Assembly (NCBI GenBank): GCA_050013055.1
Contig: JBEKGC010000133.1
Location: forward strand, 1 to 14,450
Direction: 5' to 3'
Length of the DNA stretch: 14,450 nucleotides
Source of the DNA: Palsa-504 sp050013055
GTDB lineage: Bacteria; Actinomycetota; Actinomycetes; Streptosporangiales; Streptosporangiaceae
The notes under the pieces are model-generated. The model was not told where the DNA came from. It worked only from the letters and a program-made list of their open reading frames with translations, and did not search any database. The position numbers and the translations under genes are program-made. Positions 6,524 through 12,610 of the stretch are shown here, one piece after another; position 1 is the stretch's first letter; the number at the start of each line of letters is the position of its first letter.

Positions 6524-8131
6524 TCAGCATGGCATGTGATTCGCGCTGAGCTGAGCACACGCCTGGTCGGCCCAGTCGCCGTCATTGACGGGGTGCCACC
6601 GGCCTGGATGGTCGTTATCATCGGCCGCCCGGCCCACGATGAACTGCCCGATGGCGGGCTCGGTTCGCCAGTCGGCGCCGAAGGCACGACCCGCCAGCTC
6701 GCTGCTCACACCGCCCAGAGCGCAGGGAGCGAGCCGCATCGCGGTGCAGGCCAGATACAGGTTATGGATGAGCACGCCCGCATCCATCAGCACCAGACGG
6801 TAAGGCAGGCATTCATATTTCCAGGAAACCCGCTGTATCCGGGCGGTCAGCGTCATCACAAGCTGCGGCTCGCTCCCCATGGCGGCAGCGGCGCCGGCGA
6901 ACGCCAGCATCTCAGCTACGACACCGAGGTCGGAGCTGACCGGCTCAAGCAGATGCCCGAGCGGGTCGTAGCGATACACGCCTCGCCCCAGCCCCGAACA
7001 CCGGCCCACGGTCAGGTAGAGCTCAAGCTCGTAGCAGGCGCCCGCGCTGGGGTACGGGCGATCGCTGAGTTCCCGGATCGCCACCACCCGGGGAGCCAGC
7101 CCGCTGGTACCCCGGGTATCGCCCAGACAGCGCACCCGGCAGGTGCGATAGAGCAGGTCCCCGACCTCGGTCACGGTAACCGGGTCACCGCCGTGATCGC
7201 GCACCGAGCGGCGCCCCTCGACCGCGACCGCCAGCGGCGGGTCGCTGGCGCACAGATCGTCCCAGCGCGGCCGGTGCAGGGTGATGCCCGGGTCAGGTCC
7301 TGCCGGTTTGACGGCCGGCTCGCCCGACCAGGGCACCCCGGCGTCGTCCATCGGATACGTGACACCGCACGAACGGTCATGCCGGCCGATCGTGCTGCTT
7401 GTGTGGAACGTCAGGTCGGCCGGGGACCAGCCGGCCAGGGCCAGATCGCTGTCCTCGGCGAAGACGGGCGCAGCCCCCGCCGCATCCGGCGGGGCCTGCG
7501 CCTGGGTCACCATTCCGGCGGCGATGAGATGTTCAAGCGCGGCCGTCGCGGTAGCGGCCGTCACGGCAGGCTCCGAACGCGCCAGCACGGCGGTAACGTC
7601 GGCCGGAGCGGACGGGCTCGCGAGCATGCCGATCAGCTGGATTGCCTCGGCCCGGTGCAGCTGCACCCGGTGCAGCGCCAGCGGAGACTCCAGGCGGTAC
7701 TCGCGCCCATCGGTGCGCAGCTGGGCAAAGGCCGACAGCCGGACAGGGGCGTCCGGAGACAGCGGGGCGAGGCTGAACGCAGATCGCGGGGTGAGCGGGA
7801 CGACCGACAGCAGCGGCTGGCCTGTCGGCAGCTTCACCGACCTGACGATCAGCGGCTGCAGGCGGTCGAGCACCCGGAACAAGTGCTGCCGCTGCCCCGG
7901 ATTCCCATTGCCCGTGCCCCCGACACCTGGGATATTCTCCAGCGACACCGGTCCCAGGCGCATCCGCCGCAACGCCTCGCGCACCGGCGGAGAGGGCAGC
8001 GGTATCGCGACTTCCCCCCACGGGCTCCGGAGCACCAGACCTTCGGCGGGTCCGAGCTCGACGTCGACATCCTCGCGCAGCGACCACAATTCGTGTGCGG
8101 TGCCCGGATCAGGGGCGTAATTAATCGTCAT
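6524..8131 (-). CDS. SagB-type FMN-dependent azoline dehydrogenase
   Basis: 535 residues. The C-terminal half is a nitroreductase-fold SagB/ThcOx domain: RRSVRDHGGDPVTVTEVGDLLYRT, then RPYPSAGACYELELYL, GVYRYDPLGHLLEP and WKYECLPYRLVLMDAG with LYLACTAMRLAPCALGGV. The Lys-Tyr pair in WKYE corresponds to the Lys-Tyr needed in McbC/SagB-type enzymes. The family oxidises azolines made by YcaO cyclodehydratases to aromatic azoles using FMN. The N-terminal 250 residues include a helical, possibly peptide-recognising region. The chosen ATG has AAGGA only one base away, which is poor spacing. An in-frame GTG at 8200 would add 23 residues with no better Shine-Dalgarno sequence. The frame stays open back to the YcaO stop codon. 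It is the 'B' enzyme of the cluster. Confidence 0.93.
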   Translation of the reverse strand: MTINYAPDPGTAHELWSLREDVDVELGPAEGLVLRSPWGEVAIPLPSPPVREALRRMRLGPVSLENIPGVGGTGNGNPGQRQHLFRVLDRLQPLIVRSVKLPTGQPLLSVVPLTPRSAFSLAPLSPDAPVRLSAFAQLRTDGREYRLESPLALHRVQLHRAEAIQLIGMLASPSAPADVTAVLARSEPAVTAATATAALEHLIAAGMVTQAQAPPDAAGAAPVFAEDSDLALAGWSPADLTFHTSSTIGRHDRSCGVTYPMDDAGVPWSGEPAVKPAGPDPGITLHRPRWDDLCASDPPLAVAVEGRRSVRDHGGDPVTVTEVGDLLYRTCRVRCLGDTRGTSGLAPRVVAIRELSDRPYPSAGACYELELYLTVGRCSGLGRGVYRYDPLGHLLEPVSSDLGVVAEMLAFAGAAAAMGSEPQLVMTLTARIQRVSWKYECLPYRLVLMDAGVLIHNLYLACTAMRLAPCALGGVSSELAGRAFGADWRTEPAIGQFIVGRAADDNDHPGRWHPVNDGDWADQACAQLSANHMPC

Positions 8132-8142
8132 GTCCTTGTGTC

Positions 8143-8252
8143 TTATGCAAAAGTCGCGTTGGGTAATGAACCCGCTGAGATTACCACCTGCGGCCTGCAC
8201 CGGCCGCTTACTCAGGCCCAGCAGGCCACCACTCGCGGCCGGTTTTGCATAA
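8143..8252. repeat. 110-bp inverted-repeat element between the YcaO and SagB genes
   Basis: Perfect 10-bp terminal inverted repeats, TTATGCAAAA (8143-8152) and TTTTGCATAA (8243-8252), enclose an inner hairpin GCGGCC-TGCACC-GGCCGC (8190-8207). Just outside lie direct copies CCTTGTGTC (8134-8142) and CCTTGTATC (8257-8265), which on the minus strand supply AAGGA-type ribosome binding sites. It could be an mRNA structure tuning dehydrogenase translation, or a tiny MITE-like insertion. Confidence 0.5.
8212..8250 (-). CDS. Possible 12-codon ORF with strong ribosome binding site
   Basis: Right after the YcaO stop, AAGGAG-CGTT-ATG opens a 12-residue frame, MQNRPRVVACWA, ending in TGA. The Shine-Dalgarno sequence is the best in the locus, but the product is tiny and its start lies in the inverted repeat. 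It may be a coupling peptide, a decayed gene, or chance. Confidence 0.2.
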   Translation of the reverse strand: MQNRPRVVACWA

Positions 8253-8263
8253 CGCTCCTTGTA

Positions 8264-10531
8264 TCAGAGATATATCGGGATAGGATTCAGCTCTTCGTAC
8301 GACGTGGGTGCTGTCTTCCGGCCGAGCGCGACCGGAACGTCGAAAAGGCGGCCGGGAGCGAGCCGGGGCCAGAAATGCCGCAAGCCTGGGACAACCACCT
8401 TGACCACAGGCATTCTGATATCAGGCCGGGTCTGGTCAAGGACCAGGACATCGAGGTCGGCCCGGTGCGCCGCGCGGTAGATAAATCCGAGGTTCAAGGT
8501 CGTGGACGGCGAGTACCCGTAGTCCGCCGCGGCGCGCACGGGCTGGCCGGGATCAGGACGCAGGTATGGCTGGTTCCGCACGGTGGCGTAGGTCAGCCAC
8601 CGGTCCAGGTGCGGGTCCGAGGCAATTCCCTGGCCGCCCGCCCGGGGGCCGATGACGGAGGGCAGCAGCTGACCGAGTTCGCCCAGCGCGCGGCGGGCCG
8701 CCACCGCGGGGTCGGGATGCGCGCCAAACCCGAGCAGGATGTCCTCGGCGGGCTTGTCAGTACGCCTGGAGACGGCGGCCATGGCGGGGATGCCGAGATC
8801 GGAGGTCACATCGAGGACCCACACCTCACGCCTGAGCCGACGATACTGCGCGGGCAGCCGGGCCAGCCACTGATCGTCGAATGACTGCAGGTCTACCAGC
8901 GGCGCCAGGGTCCGGTTGTACCACCATAGTGCCACGGCGTCCCGTTCTACCAGCTCGAGGAAGCCGTGGATGATGGCGTCCTCGAGGCTGCTGCCCGCCG
9001 CGCTGCCGTTCGAATCGGCGAAAAGCGACCGGTGCCCGGGCATGTCCTGCGGACTGTAATAGAGCATCGCAGTAGGCAGCAGCCGCTGCTCATCGGTGAG
9101 CAGTGACCAGATCGGGGTCCATTCGATCACCGCATCCTCGTCGAACCGCTCGGGCACCAGGTGGCAGGGTGCGCAGGTCGCGTTCCACTGGGCGCGGGCG
9201 GCGTACTGGCGCTCGTCGAAGAGCATCCAAGAGGCCGGATGCACGGCCAGGGAACCGAGCTCCCGATAGCTGGCCCGGACGGCCGGCTCGTCGCCGCACC
9301 TGGTTCCGCAGTACCGCTCAACCGCCTCGCAGAGCGCCCCCACCTGGGCTTCGGCCCGGGTCGTGCCCTTGCCGCCGTTGCTGGCGGGCAGCCCGGCCGT
9401 GACCTCCCGCACGCCGTTCACGGCGAGGGCACGGTTACGTCCGGACAGGCAGGAGAACAGGAACCCCGGGCTGGCCGGATCCTGCCGCAGCTCGCCCACG
9501 ATCCCGGTGACGGGATCCACCAGGTTCCCGTACCCCGACAGCATCTGCTCGGGCGTAAGCGCGCGCTGTCCGGTCGCATCGCGCGCGGCGATCGGCCGCC
9601 AGATGAACGATATCGGCCTGTTGACCCGCTTGGCGACAAGGCCGGGGTCGCCGCATGCCGGGCATTGCGGCCGCCGCTCTACGACATGGTTCTGCCGGCT
9701 CGAGGCGAGCGACTCAAGGATCGACACGGCCTGCTGACCCGGATAACGCAGGCCCGCGAGCCACTTCTCGGCCTCAAGGACCGCCGCCGCCAGGCCGAGA
9801 GCCCGGCCCGCCTGGAGCGAGGCCTCCGGCGGGCGCGAACCGCCCCGTGCGCCCAACACGCGCCGCACCAGGACCTCGGCGTACCTGTTCCCCTCCAGCC
9901 GCTTCGCCAGACAGGCCCAGCAGGGCCCCTGCCCAGGCCGGAAGACGGGGCCGACCCATGGATCGGGTCCCGACGGCTTGACCAGCAGCCAGGGACGGTG
10001 GCTGTCGATCTGGGCCAGGTTTACGGCCTCGAGAGCGGGATCCAGGTAGTCCTCGCACAGGACGAACGCCAGCGCGGCCGGGCCGTCCGACGGGCCGGCC
10101 TCGGTGATGCCCGATGCCGCGAGCGCAGCGCGGGCAGGCCCGGCGTCGGCGCCCCCGACGGCGACGACCATCACCCGGGCGGCGCCGACGGCGGAAACGG
10201 CCGCGTCGGGGTCCAGGCCAACCAGGCTCCAGTAGGCGTCGGCCGGGTCACGTTGCCTGGCTGCGGCGGCGGGCCGGAATTCGATCAGATCCGCCCTCAT
10301 GAGGCGCTCAAGCAGCCGCCCCACGTCGGAGGCCGCCAGGTGCGGCAGGGCGTCGCGCTGCACTTCGGCGAGGCTCCGGGTGCCGTCCAGGAGCGGCGCG
10401 AGCCGCTCGATGGACGCCCCGGACAGGGCGGTCACCCCTGATCCCGATAGGAGGTAGACCGCCTCTGCCGGGACCGTCTCCGCCCGCAGGTGCCGCTTGA
10501 ATCCGATCGTCAAGGAATCTGCGGTTATCAT
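8264..10531 (-). CDS. Fused azoline-forming cyclodehydratase (RRE, zinc-Cys and YcaO domains)
   Basis: 755 residues. Residues about 22-88 look like a PqqD-like RiPP recognition element (VYLLSGSGVTALSG, then LLDGTRSLAEVQ and RLMRADLIEF) that would bind the precursor leader. An E1-like/ThiF-derived segment follows, with zinc ligands CWAC (204-207) and CPAC (290-293). From about 365 the YcaO domain carries the ATP/Mg motifs GKGTTRAEAQ, CEAVERY (401-407), SNGSAAGSSLEDA (507-519) and ELVERDAVALWW (526-537), plus VVVPGLRHFWPR. The C-terminus NPIPIYL is a shortened form of the proline-rich end seen in azoline-forming YcaO enzymes. Such fusions use ATP to convert Cys, Ser or Thr of a precursor to thiazoline or oxazoline. 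It starts 8 bases after the precursor stop and is followed by the dehydrogenase. Confidence 0.95.
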   Translation of the reverse strand: MITADSLTIGFKRHLRAETVPAEAVYLLSGSGVTALSGASIERLAPLLDGTRSLAEVQRDALPHLAASDVGRLLERLMRADLIEFRPAAAARQRDPADAYWSLVGLDPDAAVSAVGAARVMVVAVGGADAGPARAALAASGITEAGPSDGPAALAFVLCEDYLDPALEAVNLAQIDSHRPWLLVKPSGPDPWVGPVFRPGQGPCWACLAKRLEGNRYAEVLVRRVLGARGGSRPPEASLQAGRALGLAAAVLEAEKWLAGLRYPGQQAVSILESLASSRQNHVVERRPQCPACGDPGLVAKRVNRPISFIWRPIAARDATGQRALTPEQMLSGYGNLVDPVTGIVGELRQDPASPGFLFSCLSGRNRALAVNGVREVTAGLPASNGGKGTTRAEAQVGALCEAVERYCGTRCGDEPAVRASYRELGSLAVHPASWMLFDERQYAARAQWNATCAPCHLVPERFDEDAVIEWTPIWSLLTDEQRLLPTAMLYYSPQDMPGHRSLFADSNGSAAGSSLEDAIIHGFLELVERDAVALWWYNRTLAPLVDLQSFDDQWLARLPAQYRRLRREVWVLDVTSDLGIPAMAAVSRRTDKPAEDILLGFGAHPDPAVAARRALGELGQLLPSVIGPRAGGQGIASDPHLDRWLTYATVRNQPYLRPDPGQPVRAAADYGYSPSTTLNLGFIYRAAHRADLDVLVLDQTRPDIRMPVVKVVVPGLRHFWPRLAPGRLFDVPVALGRKTAPTSYEELNPIPIYL

Positions 10532-10539
10532 GACCGAGC

Positions 10540-10728
10540 CTAGGCTCCAGCAGCTACGGGATACATGCCGGCGTAGTCAACCGTGCAGAACTGGCACGCT
10601 CGGACGTTGCCGGCGCAGGCAAGTTCGTTGAGGACCACGATCACAAGCTCGTGGCTTTCATCGGCACTGGCGTGCCCACAGATGTCGGCGCGCCGTGCCG
10701 CTGCCTTCGGCGTACTATACGAATCCAT
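10540..10728 (-). CDS. Probable RiPP precursor peptide (62 aa), azole-type
   Basis: A small gene directly before the cyclodehydratase, with a strong GGGAG ribosome binding site 7 bases before ATG. The N-terminal 40 residues look like a leader: charged helix-prone start, then SADESHELVIVVLNELACAG (21-40), whose hydrophobic ELVIVVLNEL could bind the RRE domain. The presumed core is NVRACQFCTVDYAG followed by MYPVAAGA. Only Cys45, Cys48 and Thr49 (and Cys38 if in the core) can be cyclised; there is no Ser or Gly-rich tract as in streptolysin- or goadsporin-type cores. The cleavage site is unknown; after AG40 is a guess. A longer TTG start is rejected. The Cys/His pattern (C18, H20, C38, C45, C48) leaves open a small metal-binding protein instead. 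Confidence 0.75.
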   Translation of the reverse strand: MDSYSTPKAAARRADICGHASADESHELVIVVLNELACAGNVRACQFCTVDYAGMYPVAAGA

Positions 10729-10741
10729 TGGGAATCTCCCA
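10729..10741 (-). promoter_or_regulatory. Hairpin masking the precursor ribosome binding site
   Basis: On the mRNA, UGGGA-GAU-UCCCA forms a 5-bp hairpin ending at the base before AUG, and it contains the GGGAG Shine-Dalgarno sequence. A perfect 12-bp palindrome GAGCCTAGGCTC (10536-10547) is centred on the precursor stop codon. Together they could tune precursor versus enzyme translation. Confidence 0.4.
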
Positions 10742-11002
10742 TCGGGTAAGTGGTGAACCTGGGTCAAGTATCACCCGCGGCGGCCTGGCTCCCCAGTGCC
10801 CCGATCACTGGATCCGCGTGAAAAAATCACTAGGAAAATACCACAGGACAGCATATGAATTTCTCACTAAAGGTGGATTTTGCGCGCACGTGATTATTTC
10901 ATAACCGGATTGATGAGCCACGCACTAGCGGGGATCCGCTGGCGGACCGATGATCGAGCTATAAACCATCACTAGTCGAGGCACACACCTGAGGGAACTG
11001 CG
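10742..11002. promoter_or_regulatory. Divergent control region of the precursor operon and the SARP gene
   Basis: AT-richer than the flanking genes. For the SARP gene, TATAAA (10960-10965) is a good -10 without a -35, bracketed by two TCGAG copies (10954 and 10976) exactly 22 bases apart. On the precursor side, ATCACTGG (10804) and ATCACTAGG (10826) are also 22 bases apart, and CCAGTG/CACTGG (10793-10811) forms an inverted repeat. Another TCACTA occurs at 10864 and 10969. A weak -10 GATACT lies at 10767-10772 (minus). SARP proteins bind direct repeats in helical phase, so these are candidate sites. No gene is seen here. Confidence 0.4.
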
Positions 11003-11887
11003 ATGAACGACGAGCCAGGAAAGATAGTCTTCCGCTTGCTCGGCCCGCTGTCCATATGCCTCAACGGTATGCAGGCCACACCGAGCGCCACCAAGCAGCG
11101 GCAGATAATGGCCCTGCTTGCCTTGAACGCAGGCCACGTCATCACGGTTCCGACGCTGGTCGAGGAGCTCTGGGGAGATGCCCCGCCGCGCAGCTCCGCC
11201 ACCACGCTGCAGACGTACATCATGCAGCTGCGCAACCGGCTCGCGGCCGCGGCGGCACAAGACAGCGACGCGCGGACGATGATCAGTACCCGGCACGGCG
11301 GTTACATGCTTGAGGCGAAGGCATGCCAGATCGACGTGCCCGAGTTCATGGGACTTGCCCGCGCCGGCCGGGCGGCGGCCGAGGCCGGTGATTACCTCAC
11401 CGCGTCCGACCTGCTAGGCCGCGCGCTCGCGTTGTGGCGCGGATCCGCCCTGACCGACATGCGGCTCGGGCCGGTACTCGAGCTCAACGCGGCATCGCTG
11501 GAAGAAGCCAGGCTGGGCGTGCTCGAGCGGCGGATCAAGGCCGATCTGGCGCTGGAACGCCACACCGACCTGCTCAGCGAGCTGACGCTGCTCACCGCGA
11601 AGAACCCCATGAACGAGAATCTCTGCGCACTTCTCATGATCGCCCTGTATCGCTCCGGCCACGTGGGGCGCGCCCTGAAAGCGTTCCAGAGCATACGCTC
11701 CGTGCTCAAGGACGAGCTCGGCGTGGAACCCTGCCCACAGCTCCAGCGGCTGCAGGGGCGCATCCTGTCCGGGGATCCCGCGCTTGATACCGGAGAACCC
11801 GCTGTCCCGGACCGCGACCGCGCGACCCAGAACGGACGGGCCTACCTCTTGGGGCACGCGTCCGGCCGCAGCGTCAACGGCCGCTGA
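11003..11887 (+). CDS. SARP-family transcriptional activator
   Basis: 294 residues with the small-SARP layout. An OmpR-like winged helix lies at about 8-105 (FRLLGPLSICLNG, then KQRQIMALLALNAGHVITV, ELWGDAPPRSSATTLQTYIM and TRHGGYML), followed by a bacterial transcriptional activation domain at about 110-258 (IDVPEFMGLARAGRAA, ALALWRGSAL, MIALYRSGHVGRALKAFQS and DELGVEPCPQLQRLQ). There is no ATPase or TPR extension, so it is of the ActII-ORF4/DnrI class that switches on a local biosynthetic cluster. GAGGGA lies 6-7 bases before ATG. No TTA codon was noticed, so bldA control is not suggested. It diverges from the precursor operon and precedes the thioesterase-carboxylase pair, and could activate either or both. 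Confidence 0.93.
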   Translation: MNDEPGKIVFRLLGPLSICLNGMQATPSATKQRQIMALLALNAGHVITVPTLVEELWGDAPPRSSATTLQTYIMQLRNRLAAAAAQDSDARTMISTRHGGYMLEAKACQIDVPEFMGLARAGRAAAEAGDYLTASDLLGRALALWRGSALTDMRLGPVLELNAASLEEARLGVLERRIKADLALERHTDLLSELTLLTAKNPMNENLCALLMIALYRSGHVGRALKAFQSIRSVLKDELGVEPCPQLQRLQGRILSGDPALDTGEPAVPDRDRATQNGRAYLLGHASGRSVNGR

Positions 11888-11900
11888 CTCCCGCCGGGCG

Positions 11901-11922
11901 CCCGCCGCGACGAGGGGGCGGG
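11901..11922 (+). terminator. Possible weak terminator after the SARP gene
   Basis: CCCGCC (11901-11906) pairs with GGCGGG (11917-11922) around a 10-base loop, 14 bases after the stop. GC-only and without a T tract; chance pairing is possible in this GC-rich segment. Confidence 0.25.
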
Positions 11923-12006
11923 GCCGGCCAGCCACCCTGCCGTCGGCGGTAAGTGCGCAAGACCAAAGATGAACACCTCGGGCTGCGCTTCCAATCTGGG
12001 ATCTAT

Positions 12007-12053
12007 GCACAACTTGTGCGTGAAATTCTCATATGCCCGGTCACGGGCCGTGA
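12007..12053. promoter_or_regulatory. Two palindromes upstream of the thioesterase
   Basis: GCACAACTTGTGC (12007-12019) and TCACGGGCCGTGA (12041-12053) are both perfect 13-base palindromes with a single central base, 34 bases apart centre to centre. They lie 60-75 and about 30 bases before the thioesterase start. Operator sites for a dimeric regulator are a reasonable guess. No clear -35/-10 pair was found. Confidence 0.4.
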
Positions 12054-12080
12054 GGCCCTGATGGAAGGCGTCAGCTAGCT

Positions 12081-12557
12081 ATGGATCGCTACTACGAGTA
12101 CCGTCATGTGGTCGGTTTCGAGGAGACCAACCTCGTCGGAAACGTCTACTACGTGAACTACATACGCTGGCAGGGGAGGTGCAGAGAGCTGTTCCTGCTG
12201 GAGAGCGTCTCGGATATGCTCGATGACCTGCTCGGCAGCCTCAAGCTGTTCACGCTCAAAGCGGAGTGCGAGTTCATCGCCGAGATCGCGGCCTTCGACC
12301 AGCTTTCCATCAGGATGCGCCTGGAAGACCTGACTCAGACCCAGATCGGCTTGGCGTTCGACTACGTTCGCCTCCGGGACGGGCAGGAGGACCTGGTGGC
12401 CCGAGGCCACCAGCGGCTTGCCTGCATGCGCCGCACTGACGGCCGCATCGTCCCCACCCGGGTGCCGGACCTCCTTCGCAACGCGCTGAGGGAATACCCG
12501 GTCACGGCGGCGGTGCGCACCAAGTCAGGGCTGCTCGGGGTCGGAGGCCGCGCATGA
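12081..12557 (+). CDS. Enediyne-type (CalE7/SgcE10-like) hot-dog acyl thioesterase
   Basis: 158 residues, normal for the family, with the characteristic start YYEYRHVVGFEETNLVGNVY, then YVNYIRWQGRCRELFL, LKLFTLKAECEFIAEI, DQLSIRMRLEDLTQTQIGL and VARGHQRLACMRR. These match the thioesterases that release polyene or beta-keto acyl chains from the ACP of enediyne polyketide synthases. Asn17 and Arg35 have the same 18-residue spacing as the Asn19/Arg37 pair important in CalE7; there is no catalytic Asp/Glu of the 4-HBA-CoA type. The Shine-Dalgarno sequence (GGAAGG) is 12 bases away. The stop overlaps the next start (ATGA), leading into the carboxylase. No PKS is present in the window, so the substrate is unknown. 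Confidence 0.92.
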   Translation: MDRYYEYRHVVGFEETNLVGNVYYVNYIRWQGRCRELFLLESVSDMLDDLLGSLKLFTLKAECEFIAEIAAFDQLSIRMRLEDLTQTQIGLAFDYVRLRDGQEDLVARGHQRLACMRRTDGRIVPTRVPDLLRNALREYPVTAAVRTKSGLLGVGGRA

Positions 12558-12610
12558 GCGTGACCGCAATGACCGGCTCTCCGCCCGTTGACCGGCGGGG
12601 GCAGACATGA
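12554..12610 (+). CDS. Possible 18-aa linking ORF
   Basis: Encodes MSVTAMTGSPPVDRRGQT. Its ATG overlaps the thioesterase stop (ATGA) and its TGA overlaps the carboxylase ATG (ATGA). This tight double overlap would carry ribosomes from one gene to the next. No family; it may be a coupling device or the remnant of a small subunit, such as an epsilon subunit. Confidence 0.3.
   Translation: MSVTAMTGSPPVDRRGQT

Noticed and set aside
6334..6687. N-terminal extension of the HxlR gene by about 118 residues
   Set aside because: The extension has no domain and overlaps the dehydrogenase end. HxlR proteins begin just before the conserved Cys, and a ribosome binding site precedes the ATG at 6333.
6356..8884. 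Long open frame (842 codons) on the plus strand, antisense to the dehydrogenase and the YcaO C-terminus
   Set aside because: Rich in Arg, His, Gln, Gly and Pro with no domain; typical mirror of two high-GC genes. It spans the end of one gene and the start of another, and the minus-strand proteins are clear family members.
9161..10441. Plus-strand 426-codon frame antisense to the YcaO N-terminal half
   Set aside because: Shadow of codon bias; no motif and no ribosome binding site, while the opposite strand has RRE, zinc and YcaO motifs.
5973..10531. ITADSL occurs both at the YcaO N-terminus and in the HxlR protein (and PITADS in the 182-aa protein), suggesting duplication
   Set aside because: Surrounding residues do not align, codons differ, and in HxlR the segment belongs to the SCP2 domain border. 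Most likely chance.
10540..10767. Longer version of the precursor starting at a TTG (75 aa)
   Set aside because: TTG without a ribosome binding site; the ATG at 10728 has GGGAG at good distance.
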